A stretch of 64,000 bases of DNA from Nocardioides alkalitolerans. Its GTDB lineage: Bacteria > Actinomycetota > Actinomycetes > Propionibacteriales > Nocardioidaceae. The notes beneath the pieces are model-generated. The model did no database searches, was not told the origin of the DNA, and was given only the letters and a program-made list of their open reading frames with translations. The stretch lies in NCBI GenBank assembly GCA_038184435.1, contig CP116227.1, forward strand, positions 1,364,001 through 1,428,000. The letters run 5' to 3'. Positions 34,308 to 43,143 of the stretch are shown here, in pieces. Position 1 is the stretch's first letter. Every line of letters starts with the position of its first letter. A program made the translations under genes and the position numbers.

Positions 34308-34754
34308 TCAGGAGACGGTGCGGTTCTCGTAGAACGTCGTCAGCACGATGGTGGTGCGGGTCGAGACGTTCGCCGCGGCGCGCACGCGGGCGAGGAGGTT
34401 CTCGAGCTCCGCGGGCGTCGCCGTGCGCACCTTGAGGATGTAGGACTCCTCCCCCGCCACCGACCAGCACGACTCGATCTCGGCGATGCCGCGCAGGCGC
34501 TCCGGGGAGTCGTCGGGCTGCGAGGGATCGATCGGACGGATCGAGATGAAGGCCGTCAGGGGCTGGCCGAGCTGGTCGTAGTCGACCGTCGCGCCGTACC
34601 CCTTGATCACCCGCCGCTGCTCGAGCCGCTTGACCCGCTGGTGCACCGCGGACGTCGACAGCCCCGTGGCGCGACCGAGGTCGGTGAAGGACATCCGGCC
34701 GTCCTGGGCCAGGAGGGCGAGGATCTTCCGGTCCGTCTCTTCCACGGCCGACAC
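34308..34754 (-). CDS. Lrp/AsnC family regulator
   Basis: A 148-residue regulator: N-terminal winged helix (DRKILALLAQDGRMSFTDLG, then GLSTSAVHQRVKRLE) and C-terminal RAM ligand domain with the GEESYILKV core. It is convergent with kamA, 20 bases away. Lrp proteins often sense an amino acid and control its catabolism, so a lysine or beta-lysine sensor of the kam genes is likely (inference). Start GTG 34754; a second GTG at 34745 is possible. Confidence 0.88.
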   Translation of the reverse strand: MSAVEETDRKILALLAQDGRMSFTDLGRATGLSTSAVHQRVKRLEQRRVIKGYGATVDYDQLGQPLTAFISIRPIDPSQPDDSPERLRGIAEIESCWSVAGEESYILKVRTATPAELENLLARVRAAANVSTRTTIVLTTFYENRTVS

Positions 34755-34805
34755 GTTAGGGCATCACGGCCCGCGCGGGCCGTTGGACCGTGGCAGGATC
34801 GCGGC

Positions 34806-35744
34806 GTGCCGACCCGAACCCCGCGCCTGCTCCTGCTCGACACCGCCTCGCTGTACTTCCGGGCGTTCTTCGGGGTGCCCGACTCCATGCGCGCCCCGGA
34901 CGGCACGCCGGTCAACGCGGTGCGGGGACTGATGGACTTCATCTCGCGGCTGACGGACGAGTACCGGCCGACCCACCTCGCCTGCTGCTGGGACGACGAC
35001 TGGCGCCCGCAGTGGCGCGTCGACCTGCTGCCGAGCTACAAGGCGCACCGCGTGGTCGAGGAGCGGACCGCCGACCCGGACGTCGAGGAGGTGCCCGACC
35101 CGCTGCAGCTGCAGGTGCCGATCATCCGCGACGTGCTCGCCGCGTGGGGGCTGCCCGTCGTCGGCGCCCCGGAGCACGAGGCGGACGACGTGATCGGCAC
35201 CCTGGCCACCGACGCGGGGATGCCCGTCGACGTCGTGACGGGCGACCGCGACCTGTTCCAGCTCGTCGACGACGTGGCCGAGGTGCGGGTGCTCTACACG
35301 GCCCGCGGGGTCGGTCGCCACGAGCGGGTCACCGAGGACGTGGTGCTGGAGAAGTACGGCGTGCGCGCCGACCAGTACGCCGACTTCGCGACCCTGCGCG
35401 GCGACACCTCCGACGGGCTGCCCGGCGTGAAGGGCGTCGGGGAGAAGACGGCGGCCACCCTGCTCGGCCGGTTCGGCGACATCCCCGGCATCCGCGCCGC
35501 CGCCGAGGACCCGGCGGCCGACATGGCGCCCGGGGTGCGGGCGAAGGTGAAGGAGGCCGCGCCGTACCTCGACGTGGCGCCGACCGTCGTCGCCGTCGTG
35601 CGGGACCTCCCGGTGCGCGACGTGGACCTGACGCTCCCGTCGGCGCCGGCGGACCCTGACGCCGCCGCGGCGCTCACCGAGCGCTGGGACCTCGGCTCCA
35701 GCGCCACCCGCCTCACCGAGGTGCTCGGGGCGCTCGACGCCTGA
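34806..35744 (+). CDS. 5'-3' exonuclease (FEN/PolA N-terminal type)
   Basis: A 312-residue stand-alone flap-nuclease-fold protein. Metal-binding acidic groups are visible: LLLDTASLYFRAFFG, CCWDDDW, EHEADDVIGTLA, VTGDRDLFQLV, and GDTSDGLPGVKGVGEKTA, which includes the helix-hairpin-helix. Likely removes RNA primers or flaps during repair. GTG 34806 is the start; 51 bases separate it from the divergent Lrp gene. Confidence 0.88.
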   Translation: MPTRTPRLLLLDTASLYFRAFFGVPDSMRAPDGTPVNAVRGLMDFISRLTDEYRPTHLACCWDDDWRPQWRVDLLPSYKAHRVVEERTADPDVEEVPDPLQLQVPIIRDVLAAWGLPVVGAPEHEADDVIGTLATDAGMPVDVVTGDRDLFQLVDDVAEVRVLYTARGVGRHERVTEDVVLEKYGVRADQYADFATLRGDTSDGLPGVKGVGEKTAATLLGRFGDIPGIRAAAEDPAADMAPGVRAKVKEAAPYLDVAPTVVAVVRDLPVRDVDLTLPSAPADPDAAAALTERWDLGSSATRLTEVLGALDA

Positions 35745-35753
35745 CCCTGGGTT

Positions 35754-35931
35754 CGCCGAGTTGTCACGTACGCCGCGGTTCTGGCGTCGAGTTGGGTCGT
35801 ACGCCGCGGCTCAGGCATCGAGATGGGTCGTACGCACGGATCGATCCAGCCGGAAAGCCCAACTCGACGATCCTGCCGCGTCGTTCGTCCCAACTCGACG
35901 ACCCAACCGCGGCGTACGTGACAACTCGGCG
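35754..35931. repeat. Large inverted repeat built from the 31-bp repeat family
   Basis: Outer arms of 43 bases (35754-35796 and 35889-35931) are complementary except for one block of about 6. Each arm has a GTCGAGTTGGG core plus GTACGCCGCGG. A second, weaker pair of units lies inside (about 35797-35835 and 35855-35888). The core CCCAACTCGACG is the same as in the array at 13506-13762. It lies 9 bases after the exonuclease stop and may also act as its terminator. Confidence 0.85.
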
Positions 35932-35963
35932 CGGAGTTACAGGGCGTCCGTACGGTGGAGCGC

Positions 35964-36623
35964 ATGGCACGCATCGCAATCGTCGGAGGAAATGGTCAGA
36001 TCGCGCGGCTCCTGCACCCCCTGCTGGTGCAGGCGGGGCACACGCCGGTGGCACTCGTGCGCACGGCGTCCTACGCCCCCGACCTCGAGGCACTCGGTGC
36101 CGAGGTCGGCATCCTGGACATCGAGAACAGCCGCCCCGAGGACTACGCGGCCGCGTTCAAGGGTGCCGACGCCGTCGTCTTCGCCGCGGGCGGCGGGCCC
36201 GACGGCAACGCCGAGCGCAAGCGCACCGTCGACCTCGGCGGCTCCCTCGGCTCCATCGCCGGCGCCCGTCAGGCCGGCGTCGAGCGCTTTGTGCAGATCT
36301 CCGCGATCGGCGTGGACCAGCCGGTCCCCGACGACACCGAGCCGGTGTGGAAGGAGTACGTCGCGGCCAAGCGCGACGCCGACAAGGCGCTCCGCGCCTC
36401 GGGCCTGCACTGGACGATCATCCGGCCGGGCCGTCTGACGGACGACCCGCCGACCGGCACCGTCACCCTCGCGCCCGAGGTCGAGCGCGGCGACGTCACC
36501 CGCGGCGACGTCGCGGCCGTCGTCGCCACCGTGCTCGACGAGCCGACGTCCGTCGGCCACCAGTGGGAGCTCGTCGGCGGCACGACGGCGATCGTCGACG
36601 CCGTCAGGTCCGCGACCGCCTGA
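35964..36623 (+). CDS. NAD(P)-binding SDR-type protein (NmrA/YwnB-like)
   Basis: A 219-residue atypical short-chain dehydrogenase. The dinucleotide motif is IAIVGGNGQIARLL; AVVFAAGGGPDG and RFVQISAIGVDQP follow. It lacks a clear YxxxK pair except EYVAAKRDAD, which has the spacing Y-x3-K. ATG 35964 is preferred to GTG 35955 because it starts the first strand directly. The last 20 bases overlap the convergent acetyltransferase gene. Confidence 0.82.
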   Translation: MARIAIVGGNGQIARLLHPLLVQAGHTPVALVRTASYAPDLEALGAEVGILDIENSRPEDYAAAFKGADAVVFAAGGGPDGNAERKRTVDLGGSLGSIAGARQAGVERFVQISAIGVDQPVPDDTEPVWKEYVAAKRDADKALRASGLHWTIIRPGRLTDDPPTGTVTLAPEVERGDVTRGDVAAVVATVLDEPTSVGHQWELVGGTTAIVDAVRSATA

Positions 36624-37188
36624 GACCCGTCTCCAGCGACACCCGACCCTCGCCCGGCCGGCCCGCCGGGCGGGGGTCCGTCGCGAGGAGGGCCATGGTG
36701 CGCACGTCGAACCGCTCGTCGCCGTACCGCAGCTTCGCCCGCTCGACGCCCTCCGGCACGAAGCCGACCGCCTCCGCAACCGCGCCCGACGCCGGGTTGT
36801 TCGTGCGGTGCCCGAGCTCGAGCCGGAACAGGTCGAGGTCGGCGAAGGCCCACTCCACGACCGCCGCCAGCGACCGCCGGACGTGACCCCGGCCCCGCAC
36901 CGCGCCCGAGCTGAAGTAGGACACCCACGCCGTGCCGTGCCGCCGCGACACCGACGTCAACGCCACGTTCGCGACCGGCACCCCGTCGGCGACCACGGCG
37001 AGCGGGTACTGCTCCCCCGCCGCGGGGTCCGGCTGCCACGCCAGCATCCGCTCGAGGCAGGCCGCCGCGTCGGCGAGCGTCCGCACCGGCCACGGGTACT
37101 GCGTGTCCAGGTCCGTCGACGCCGTGAAGATCTCCAGCACCGCCGGCGCGTCCTCGCGGCGCCAGGGCCGCAAGAGGAGCTCCTCCAC
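36604..37188 (-). CDS. RimJ/RimL-type GNAT acetyltransferase
   Basis: A 194-residue GNAT: LLLRPWRREDAPAVLEIF opening, acetyl-CoA loop VRGRGHVRRSLAAVVEWAF, and LELGHRTNNPASGAVAEAVGF, which is characteristic of ribosomal-protein and amino-group acetyltransferases. Acceptor unknown. It begins 1 base after the helicase stop and is probably cotranscribed with it. Confidence 0.82.
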   Translation of the reverse strand: MEELLLRPWRREDAPAVLEIFTASTDLDTQYPWPVRTLADAAACLERMLAWQPDPAAGEQYPLAVVADGVPVANVALTSVSRRHGTAWVSYFSSGAVRGRGHVRRSLAAVVEWAFADLDLFRLELGHRTNNPASGAVAEAVGFVPEGVERAKLRYGDERFDVRTMALLATDPRPAGRPGEGRVSLETGLRRSRT

Positions 37189-37189
37189 C

Positions 37190-40051
37190 TCAGATCTCGG
37201 CCGCGACCGTCGTGTAGGCCACGATCCCGCGGTTGAGCAGGTCGCCCGCCTCCCGCGCCGTACGACGCAGCGCCGTGCTCGTCGTCGCCGCGGCGATCTG
37301 GTCGGTGACGTCGAGGAGCTGCTTGACGACGCGCACGAAGTCGCCGGCCGGCATCCCGGTCGCGCGCAGGATGTCGTCGAGGTCGTCGCCCCGCGCCCAC
37401 GCGTGGGCCGCCCACGCGAAGCCGGCGTCGGGCTCGCGCAGCTGGTCGAGCTTGTGGTGCTTCTCGAGCGCGGACAGGTCGGCCCACAGCCGCCGGGTCA
37501 GGCTGACGGCCTCCGAGACCTTCGCGGACGGCAGCCGCGGTCCCCGGCCGTCCTCCGTGCGGCGTGCCTCGAACACCAGCACCGACAGGGCGGCGGCGAG
37601 GTCCGGCGCGTCGAGCCCCTCCCACACGTCGAGGCGCAGCGCCTCGGCGGCGACGAGGTCCAGCTCGGAGTAGATGCGCATGAGCGCCCGCCCGCGGTCG
37701 GTGACCGTCTCGCCCTCGAGGTAGTCGAGGGCCTTGAGCACGTCGCTCACCCGGTCGAACTGCCGCGCGATCGTGTTGGTGCGCGCCTCGATGCGGCGGC
37801 GCAGCGTCGTGGCCTCCCGGTCGAGCTTGAACCAGCGCTCCGCCCAGCGCGCGTGGGTCTCGCGGTCGGGGCAGGAGTGGCAGGGGTGCGCCTTCATCTC
37901 GGCGCGCAGGCGCTCGACCTCGGCGGCCACCCGCTCCGGTCCGCTGCCGTGGCCGTCGGCCCCGGCACGGCCCGACCGGGCCTCGCGCGCCGGCTCGACC
38001 GGCGGGGGCGGCGGCAGGTCGCGCACGTGGTTGGTGAGGTACGCCGCCAGGTCGCGCCGCTGCTGGGGGTTGCGGCCGTCGAAGTTCTTGGGCACCCGGA
38101 TGCGGCTGGCCGCGCGCACCGGCTCCGGGAAGTCGATGAGGCCGAGGCGCCGCGACTGGCGACCGACCGTCACCACCGAGGGCCGGGGCTCGTCACGCCC
38201 CAGGCCCGGGTCCGTCACGACGGCCCAGCCGGCGAACTTGCCCCCGGGCACCTTGATGACGTCGCCGACCTTGAGCCGGGTCAGGGAGCTCACGACGTCC
38301 TCGCGGCGGTCGGTGCGGCGCGCCCGTGACCCCTCCTTCTCGGCCTCGGACACGCGGCGGCGGAGCGCGGCGTACTCCATGAAGTCCCCACGGTCGCAGG
38401 TCGCGGACGCGGCGTAGCCCGCGAGCGCCTCGTCGCTCTTGTGGAGCTGGCGGGCGAGCCCGACGACCGCCTTGTCGGCCTGGAACTGCGCGAACGAGCT
38501 CTCCAGCAGCTGCCGGGAGCGGTCGCGACCGAAGCGGTGCACCAGGTTGACCGCCATGTTGTAGGACGGCCGGAACGAGGAGCGCAGCGGGTAGGTGCGG
38601 GTCGACGCGAGCCCGGCGACGTCCGTCGGGTTCATGCCCTGCTGCCAGACCACGACCGCGTGGCCCTCGACGTCGAGCCCGCGACGCCCGGCGCGGCCGG
38701 TCAGCTGGGTGTACTCCCCCGGCGTGATGTCGGCGTGCGCCTCGCCGTTCCACTTCACCAGCTTCTCGAGCACCACGGTGCGGGCGGGCATGTTGATGCC
38801 CAGCGCCAGGGTCTCGGTGGCGAAGACCGCCCGCACGAGGCCCCGGACGAACAGCTCCTCGACGCACTCCTTGAAGGTCGGGAGCATGCCGGCGTGGTGG
38901 GCGGCGACGCCGCGGGTCAGGCCCTCGAGGAAGGTCGCGTATCCCAGCACCTGCCGGTCGGCCCGGGGCAGGTCGGCGCACCGCTCCTCGACGTAGGCGC
39001 GGATCTCCTTCTGCTCCTCGGTGTCGGTGAGCCAGAGGTCGGCGTCGAGGCACTGCGACACCGCGGCGTCGCAGCCGGCCCGGCTGAAGATGAAGGTGAT
39101 GGCGGGCAGCAGGCCCTCGCGGTCGAGGCGCTGGACGACCTCGGCGCGGCTCGGGATCCACATGCGCCGCCCGTTGCCCACGTCGCGGCCGCGCCCGGCG
39201 CCGCCGCGGCCCTGGCTGCCGCCGTGGCGCTGGCCCTTCGGCGTGCGGCGGTCGCGGATGCGGCTGCTCGCCCAGTCGTCCCGGGCGATCTTGAGCAGGT
39301 GGGGGTTGACCTTCGCGCCGTCACCGGCGAACCCGGCGCTGGCCGCCTCGTCGCTGCGGGCGAACAGGTCGTGGAGCTGCCGCCCCACGATGACGTGCTG
39401 GAACAGCGGGACGGGACGGCGCTCCTCGACGATCGTCGTCGTGTCGCCGCGCACGGTGGCGAGCCACTCGCCGAACTCCTCGGCGTTGGACACCGTGGCC
39501 GACAGCGAGACCACCACCACCGACTCCGGGAGGTGGATGATGACCTCCTCCCAGACGGCACCGCGGTTGCGGTCGGCCAGGTAGTGCACCTCGTCCATCA
39601 CCACGTAGCCGAGCTCGGACAGCGTCCGGGACCCGGCGTAGATCATGTTGCGCAGCACCTCGGTCGTCATGACGACGATCGACGCCTCGCCGTTGACCGC
39701 GTTGTCGCCGGTGAGCAGACCGACGCGGTCCGCGCCGTACCGGTCGACGAGGTCGTTGTACTTCTGGTTCGACAGCGCCTTGATGGGGGTCGTGTAGAAG
39801 CACTTGCGGCCCTCGGCCAGGGCCAGGTGAACGGCGAACTCGCCCACGACCGTCTTGCCGGAGCCGGTCGGGGCCGCCACCAGCACCCCGCGACCGTCCT
39901 CCAGCTCGCGGCAGGCGCGCAGCTGGAAGTCGTCGAGGCCGAAGGAGAAGCCCGCGGCGAAGTCGTGGAGCAGCGGGTGCGCCTGGGACTTGCGGAACGC
40001 GGCGTACCGCTCGGCGGCGCTCGGCTCGGCGGTGTCGGACCGGTCGGTCAT
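37190..40051 (-). CDS. helY: Superfamily 2 DEVH helicase, HelY/Ski2-like
   Basis: A 953-residue helicase. Walker A APTGSGKT at 60-67, DEVH box at 153-156, motif III SLSATVSN, motif VI QLTGRAGRRG, and a C-terminal DSHCT-like domain. An insertion of about 45 Arg/Gly-rich residues (RTPKGQRHGGSQGRGG) lies between the two RecA domains, and a HPCHSCPDRE cysteine pair lies near 700. Actinobacterial HelY is Mtr4-like and presumed to act on RNA. ATG 40051 is chosen; the frame remains open 230 codons further, through the lipid-kinase gene, without meaning. Downstream of tatC as in other actinobacteria. Confidence 0.92.
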   Translation of the reverse strand: MTDRSDTAEPSAAERYAAFRKSQAHPLLHDFAAGFSFGLDDFQLRACRELEDGRGVLVAAPTGSGKTVVGEFAVHLALAEGRKCFYTTPIKALSNQKYNDLVDRYGADRVGLLTGDNAVNGEASIVVMTTEVLRNMIYAGSRTLSELGYVVMDEVHYLADRNRGAVWEEVIIHLPESVVVVSLSATVSNAEEFGEWLATVRGDTTTIVEERRPVPLFQHVIVGRQLHDLFARSDEAASAGFAGDGAKVNPHLLKIARDDWASSRIRDRRTPKGQRHGGSQGRGGAGRGRDVGNGRRMWIPSRAEVVQRLDREGLLPAITFIFSRAGCDAAVSQCLDADLWLTDTEEQKEIRAYVEERCADLPRADRQVLGYATFLEGLTRGVAAHHAGMLPTFKECVEELFVRGLVRAVFATETLALGINMPARTVVLEKLVKWNGEAHADITPGEYTQLTGRAGRRGLDVEGHAVVVWQQGMNPTDVAGLASTRTYPLRSSFRPSYNMAVNLVHRFGRDRSRQLLESSFAQFQADKAVVGLARQLHKSDEALAGYAASATCDRGDFMEYAALRRRVSEAEKEGSRARRTDRREDVVSSLTRLKVGDVIKVPGGKFAGWAVVTDPGLGRDEPRPSVVTVGRQSRRLGLIDFPEPVRAASRIRVPKNFDGRNPQQRRDLAAYLTNHVRDLPPPPPVEPAREARSGRAGADGHGSGPERVAAEVERLRAEMKAHPCHSCPDRETHARWAERWFKLDREATTLRRRIEARTNTIARQFDRVSDVLKALDYLEGETVTDRGRALMRIYSELDLVAAEALRLDVWEGLDAPDLAAALSVLVFEARRTEDGRGPRLPSAKVSEAVSLTRRLWADLSALEKHHKLDQLREPDAGFAWAAHAWARGDDLDDILRATGMPAGDFVRVVKQLLDVTDQIAAATTSTALRRTAREAGDLLNRGIVAYTTVAAEI

Positions 40052-40062
40052 GGGCAGCCCCT

Positions 40063-40929
40063 TCAGGCGATCACCGTGAGCGCCGCGGGAACGGCGGTCA
40101 CGGTCAGCGGGAGGGAGCCGAGAGGCTCCCCGTCCGCGTAGGCGGTGATGTCGGCGGCGGCGATCGTCGCCGACCGGACCCGGTGGTGCTCGTAGGCCGG
40201 GTGGGTGGTGTGCGTGCCGCGGTAGAGCCGGGGGAACGCGCGCACGAGGCCGCGGCGGTCGAGCGACCGCACGACCACGACGTCGAGCAGCCCGTCGTCG
40301 AGCTCCGCGCCCTCGGTGATGCGCAGGCCCCCGCCGAACGACGAGGTGTTGCCGACGGCCGCGAGCACGCCCTCCACCGTACGCACGCGACCGTCGAGCT
40401 CGAGCGTGTAGCGCCGCGGGGCGAGGCTCCGGAGCTCGACGGCGGTCGCCGCGACGTACCGCAGCGGCCCCCGCGGCCAGGTCATCGCGTCGGCCCGCTC
40501 GGCGACGAGGGCGTCGAAGCCGCACGCGACCACGGTCGCGACGTAGCGGTCGCCGACGCGGGCGACGTCGAGCGTACGGCGCGCGCCGGCGATGATCCGA
40601 TCCGCGGCCGCCAGCGGGGCGGCGGGCAGCCCGAGCTCGCGCGCGAGGTCGTTGCCCGTGCCCGCCGGCACGACGCCGAGCGGAAGGCCTGCCCGCACCA
40701 CGTGCTGCAGCGCGAGGTGGACCGTCCCGTCGCCGCCGCACGCGACGAGGGCCTCCACCCCGTCGGCGACGGCCGCGCCAGCGAGGTACCGCGCCTCGTC
40801 GACGTCGCGGCCGACCAGGTCCACGACGTCGAACCCGGCGTCGCGCAGGCGGGGCAGGACCACGGAGCGCGCGCGGGCGCCCCGGCCGCGACCCGCGCCG
40901 GGGTGGGTCAGGAGGGCGATCCGCCGCAC
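40063..40929 (-). CDS. Diacylglycerol/lipid kinase family protein
   Basis: A 288-residue YegS/DagK-type kinase. THPGAGRGRGARA and the nucleotide loop VACGGDGTVH are present, with VVPAGTGNDLARELG following. It phosphorylates a lipid such as diacylglycerol at the inner membrane face. GTG 40929 is 7 bases after the tatC stop. Confidence 0.88.
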   Translation of the reverse strand: MRRIALLTHPGAGRGRGARARSVVLPRLRDAGFDVVDLVGRDVDEARYLAGAAVADGVEALVACGGDGTVHLALQHVVRAGLPLGVVPAGTGNDLARELGLPAAPLAAADRIIAGARRTLDVARVGDRYVATVVACGFDALVAERADAMTWPRGPLRYVAATAVELRSLAPRRYTLELDGRVRTVEGVLAAVGNTSSFGGGLRITEGAELDDGLLDVVVVRSLDRRGLVRAFPRLYRGTHTTHPAYEHHRVRSATIAAADITAYADGEPLGSLPLTVTAVPAALTVIA

Positions 40930-40936
40930 CGCCGCC

Positions 40937-41776
40937 TCAGATCGGCGACGGCTCGTCGGGCGACAGCCCGGAGTACGGCGACCGCGCGGCCTTGCGCTTG
41001 TCCAGGACCCGCGCGATGACCTCCGAGACGCCGACGAGGGCACACATGGGGAGCGCGAGGAAGAGCATCGTGAACGGGTCGGTCGACGGCGTGGCGATGG
41101 CCGCGAAGACGAAGATGCCGATGATGAACCACGGTCGGTACTGCCCGATGACCCGACCCGGGAGCAGGCCGGTCAGGTTGAGGAGGATGAGGAAGACCGG
41201 GATCTCGAAGGAGATGCCGAACACCAGCAGCGTGCGCACCAGGAACGAGAAGTAGTCACCGAACTCCACCAGGTTGGTGAGGTCGGCCTGGGTGAACCCG
41301 ATGAGGATCTCGAGACCCTTGGGCAGCGTCAGGTAGCCCACCAGCACGCCGATCATGAAGAGCGGCCCGGCGAAGGCCGCGAACACGCGGCTCCACTTGC
41401 GCTCGTGGGCGTGCAGGCCCGGGAGGATGAACGACCAGATCTGGTGCAGCCAGTACGGGCTGGTCACCACGAGGGCAGCCATGCCGCAGAGCTTGAGGTA
41501 GAGCACGAGCGGACCACCGACGCCCGCGATGGTCGCCTGGGTGTCGGTGCCACCGCCGAGCCGCTCCGCCGCCTGCTTGTAGGGGTCGAAGACGAGCGCG
41601 AAGATCTGGTCGAAGAAGAAGAGCGCGACGACCAGTGCCACGACCCACGCAGTGACGGCGCGCATCACGCGGCCGCGCAGCTCCCGCAGGTGGTCGGAGA
41701 GCGCCATCCGGCCGTCGTCGCCGACGGAGTGGACCGGGCGGACCGAGTAGAAGCGCAGGAGTCCCTTGATAGCCAC
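40937..41776 (-). CDS. tatC: Twin-arginine translocase subunit TatC
   Basis: A 279-residue membrane protein with six hydrophobic helices. ALSDHLRELRGRVM is the conserved cytoplasmic N-terminus that binds the signal peptide; GFVQADLTNLV-type loop (here GFTQADLTNLV) and FIIGIFVFAAIATPSTDP are family hallmarks. It receives folded twin-arginine substrates. Start is GTG 41776 or ATG 41707; the longer form resembles relatives with an N-terminal KGLLRFYSVRP extension. Confidence 0.93.
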   Translation of the reverse strand: MAIKGLLRFYSVRPVHSVGDDGRMALSDHLRELRGRVMRAVTAWVVALVVALFFFDQIFALVFDPYKQAAERLGGGTDTQATIAGVGGPLVLYLKLCGMAALVVTSPYWLHQIWSFILPGLHAHERKWSRVFAAFAGPLFMIGVLVGYLTLPKGLEILIGFTQADLTNLVEFGDYFSFLVRTLLVFGISFEIPVFLILLNLTGLLPGRVIGQYRPWFIIGIFVFAAIATPSTDPFTMLFLALPMCALVGVSEVIARVLDKRKAARSPYSGLSPDEPSPI

Positions 41777-41793
41777 GGAGGACGGTGCGGAGG

Positions 41794-42087
41794 TCAGCCG
41801 TTGGTGGTGTCGCGACGCTCCTGGCGCACGGCCTCGGCGTCCTCCACCTGGCGGGCCTCGAGCGGGCGCGTGGCGGGGTCGGCGGCGGCGTTGGGGGCCG
41901 GGGCGTCCTTGGCGTCCTTGTCGTCGTCGTCGATCAGACCCTTGGTCTCCGACTTGAAGATGCGGAGAGCCTGGCCGGTGCCGCGGGCGAGCTCGGGGAG
42001 CTTCTTGGCGCCGAACAGCAGCACGATCACCAGGACGATCAGGACGAGCTCCCACCCACCGGGCGGGGCGAGAAGTGGCTGGACCAC
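41794..42087 (-). CDS. tatA: Twin-arginine translocase subunit TatA
   Basis: A 97-residue TatA/E: one N-terminal helix (PGGWELVLIVLVIVLLFGAK), the hinge, an amphipathic helix (KLPELARGTGQALRIFKSE) and an acidic tail. GTG 42087 has GAGGA five bases upstream; GTG 42099 is the alternative. Next to tatC, 17 bases apart. Confidence 0.92.
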   Translation of the reverse strand: MVQPLLAPPGGWELVLIVLVIVLLFGAKKLPELARGTGQALRIFKSETKGLIDDDDKDAKDAPAPNAAADPATRPLEARQVEDAEAVRQERRDTTNG

Positions 42088-42135
42088 GGTGTTCCTCACA
42101 GACTGTCGGAGACGGCTCGTCCACTGTACGCGACG

Positions 42136-43143
42136 TCAGGCGTACAGGCTGAGGGTCTCCTGTGCACGCGCGGTGAACGATGCGGCGAGCTCCGCCGGCG
42201 CCAGGACGGTGACGTGCGGTGCGTGCCGCGAGACGAGGCGCACGAGCCACCGCGGGTCGACGACGTGGAGGTCGACCTCCGACCGGCCGTCAGCGCGGTC
42301 ACGCTGCGCGACGACGGGGAGGTAGTCCGGCAGCCACCGCACCTCGGCGTCGAGGAGCAGCGTCGCGAGCGGGCTGTCCGCGGGCGGCACGAACGGCTCG
42401 AACGTCGCCTGCGCCGCCTCGGACTCGGTCGCCTCCGCCGGGGAGGCGTCGGCGCGGACGACCACGGGCGTGTCCAGGGTGCGGGCCTCCACGATGCGGT
42501 CGACGCGGAAGGTGCGGGGCGCGTCGGCGGCGTGGCACCAGGCGTCGAGGTAGGCCACGTTCCCGTGCTCGGTGACGAGGTGCGGGTCGACCGTGCGCTC
42601 GACCACCTCGTCCCGCGAGGGCACGTGGTAGCGCAGCAGCACCTGCCGCTCCGCGGCCACCGCCTCCTCCAGCTGCGCCCGCACGTCGGCGGCCGGGTCC
42701 ACGCCCGAGCCGTCCTCCCCCGCGTCGATGGCCGCCTCGTCACCGAGGGCGGCCTCCAGCTTGTGCAGCACCCGGTCCACGACGTCCCGGGCGTCCGCCT
42801 CCGCCGACCCGCGTACGACGCGGAGCGCCACCACGAGGGCAGAGGCCTCGGTGGGCGAGAGCCGCAGCGGGCGGTCGAGGTAGTCGGCGTTCGACATGCG
42901 GATCAGGCGGTCGCCGTCCGGCTGCACCAGCGCCGAGATGTCGACGTCGATGAGGTCGTCGGGATAGCCGCCGGGCAGCCCGCACATGAAGAGCACGTGC
43001 AGGTCCTTCACGATCTGCTGCGGCGTCAGCCCCAGGTCCCGCGCGGCCTCCTCGACGTGCACGGTGCCCCGCGCGTTGAGGTAGGGCACGAGGGCGAGCA
43101 TCCGCCCGACCTGCTCGCGGGCGCCGGTGCCGGCCGTGCTCAT
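42136..43143 (-). CDS. pafC: WYL-domain regulator PafC
   Basis: A 335-residue protein: N-terminal winged helix (about 10-75), a central WYL domain with HGNVAYLDAWCHAADAPRTFRVDRI, and a C-terminal WCX extension. PafB and PafC act as a heterodimer that activates the LexA-independent DNA-damage response in mycobacteria. ATG 43143 overlaps the pafB stop (ATGA). Confidence 0.92.
   Translation of the reverse strand: MSTAGTGAREQVGRMLALVPYLNARGTVHVEEAARDLGLTPQQIVKDLHVLFMCGLPGGYPDDLIDVDISALVQPDGDRLIRMSNADYLDRPLRLSPTEASALVVALRVVRGSAEADARDVVDRVLHKLEAALGDEAAIDAGEDGSGVDPAADVRAQLEEAVAAERQVLLRYHVPSRDEVVERTVDPHLVTEHGNVAYLDAWCHAADAPRTFRVDRIVEARTLDTPVVVRADASPAEATESEAAQATFEPFVPPADSPLATLLLDAEVRWLPDYLPVVAQRDRADGRSEVDLHVVDPRWLVRLVSRHAPHVTVLAPAELAASFTARAQETLSLYA

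Noticed and set aside
28869..34754. Recent horizontal transfer of the kam cluster
   Set aside because: Base composition and codon choice look the same as in neighbouring genes, and no mobile element or tRNA flanks it.
40052..40741. 230-residue N-terminal extension of the helicase
   Set aside because: It overlaps the lipid-kinase gene in another frame and lacks helicase-family sequence; the ATG at 40051 gives the normal N-terminus.
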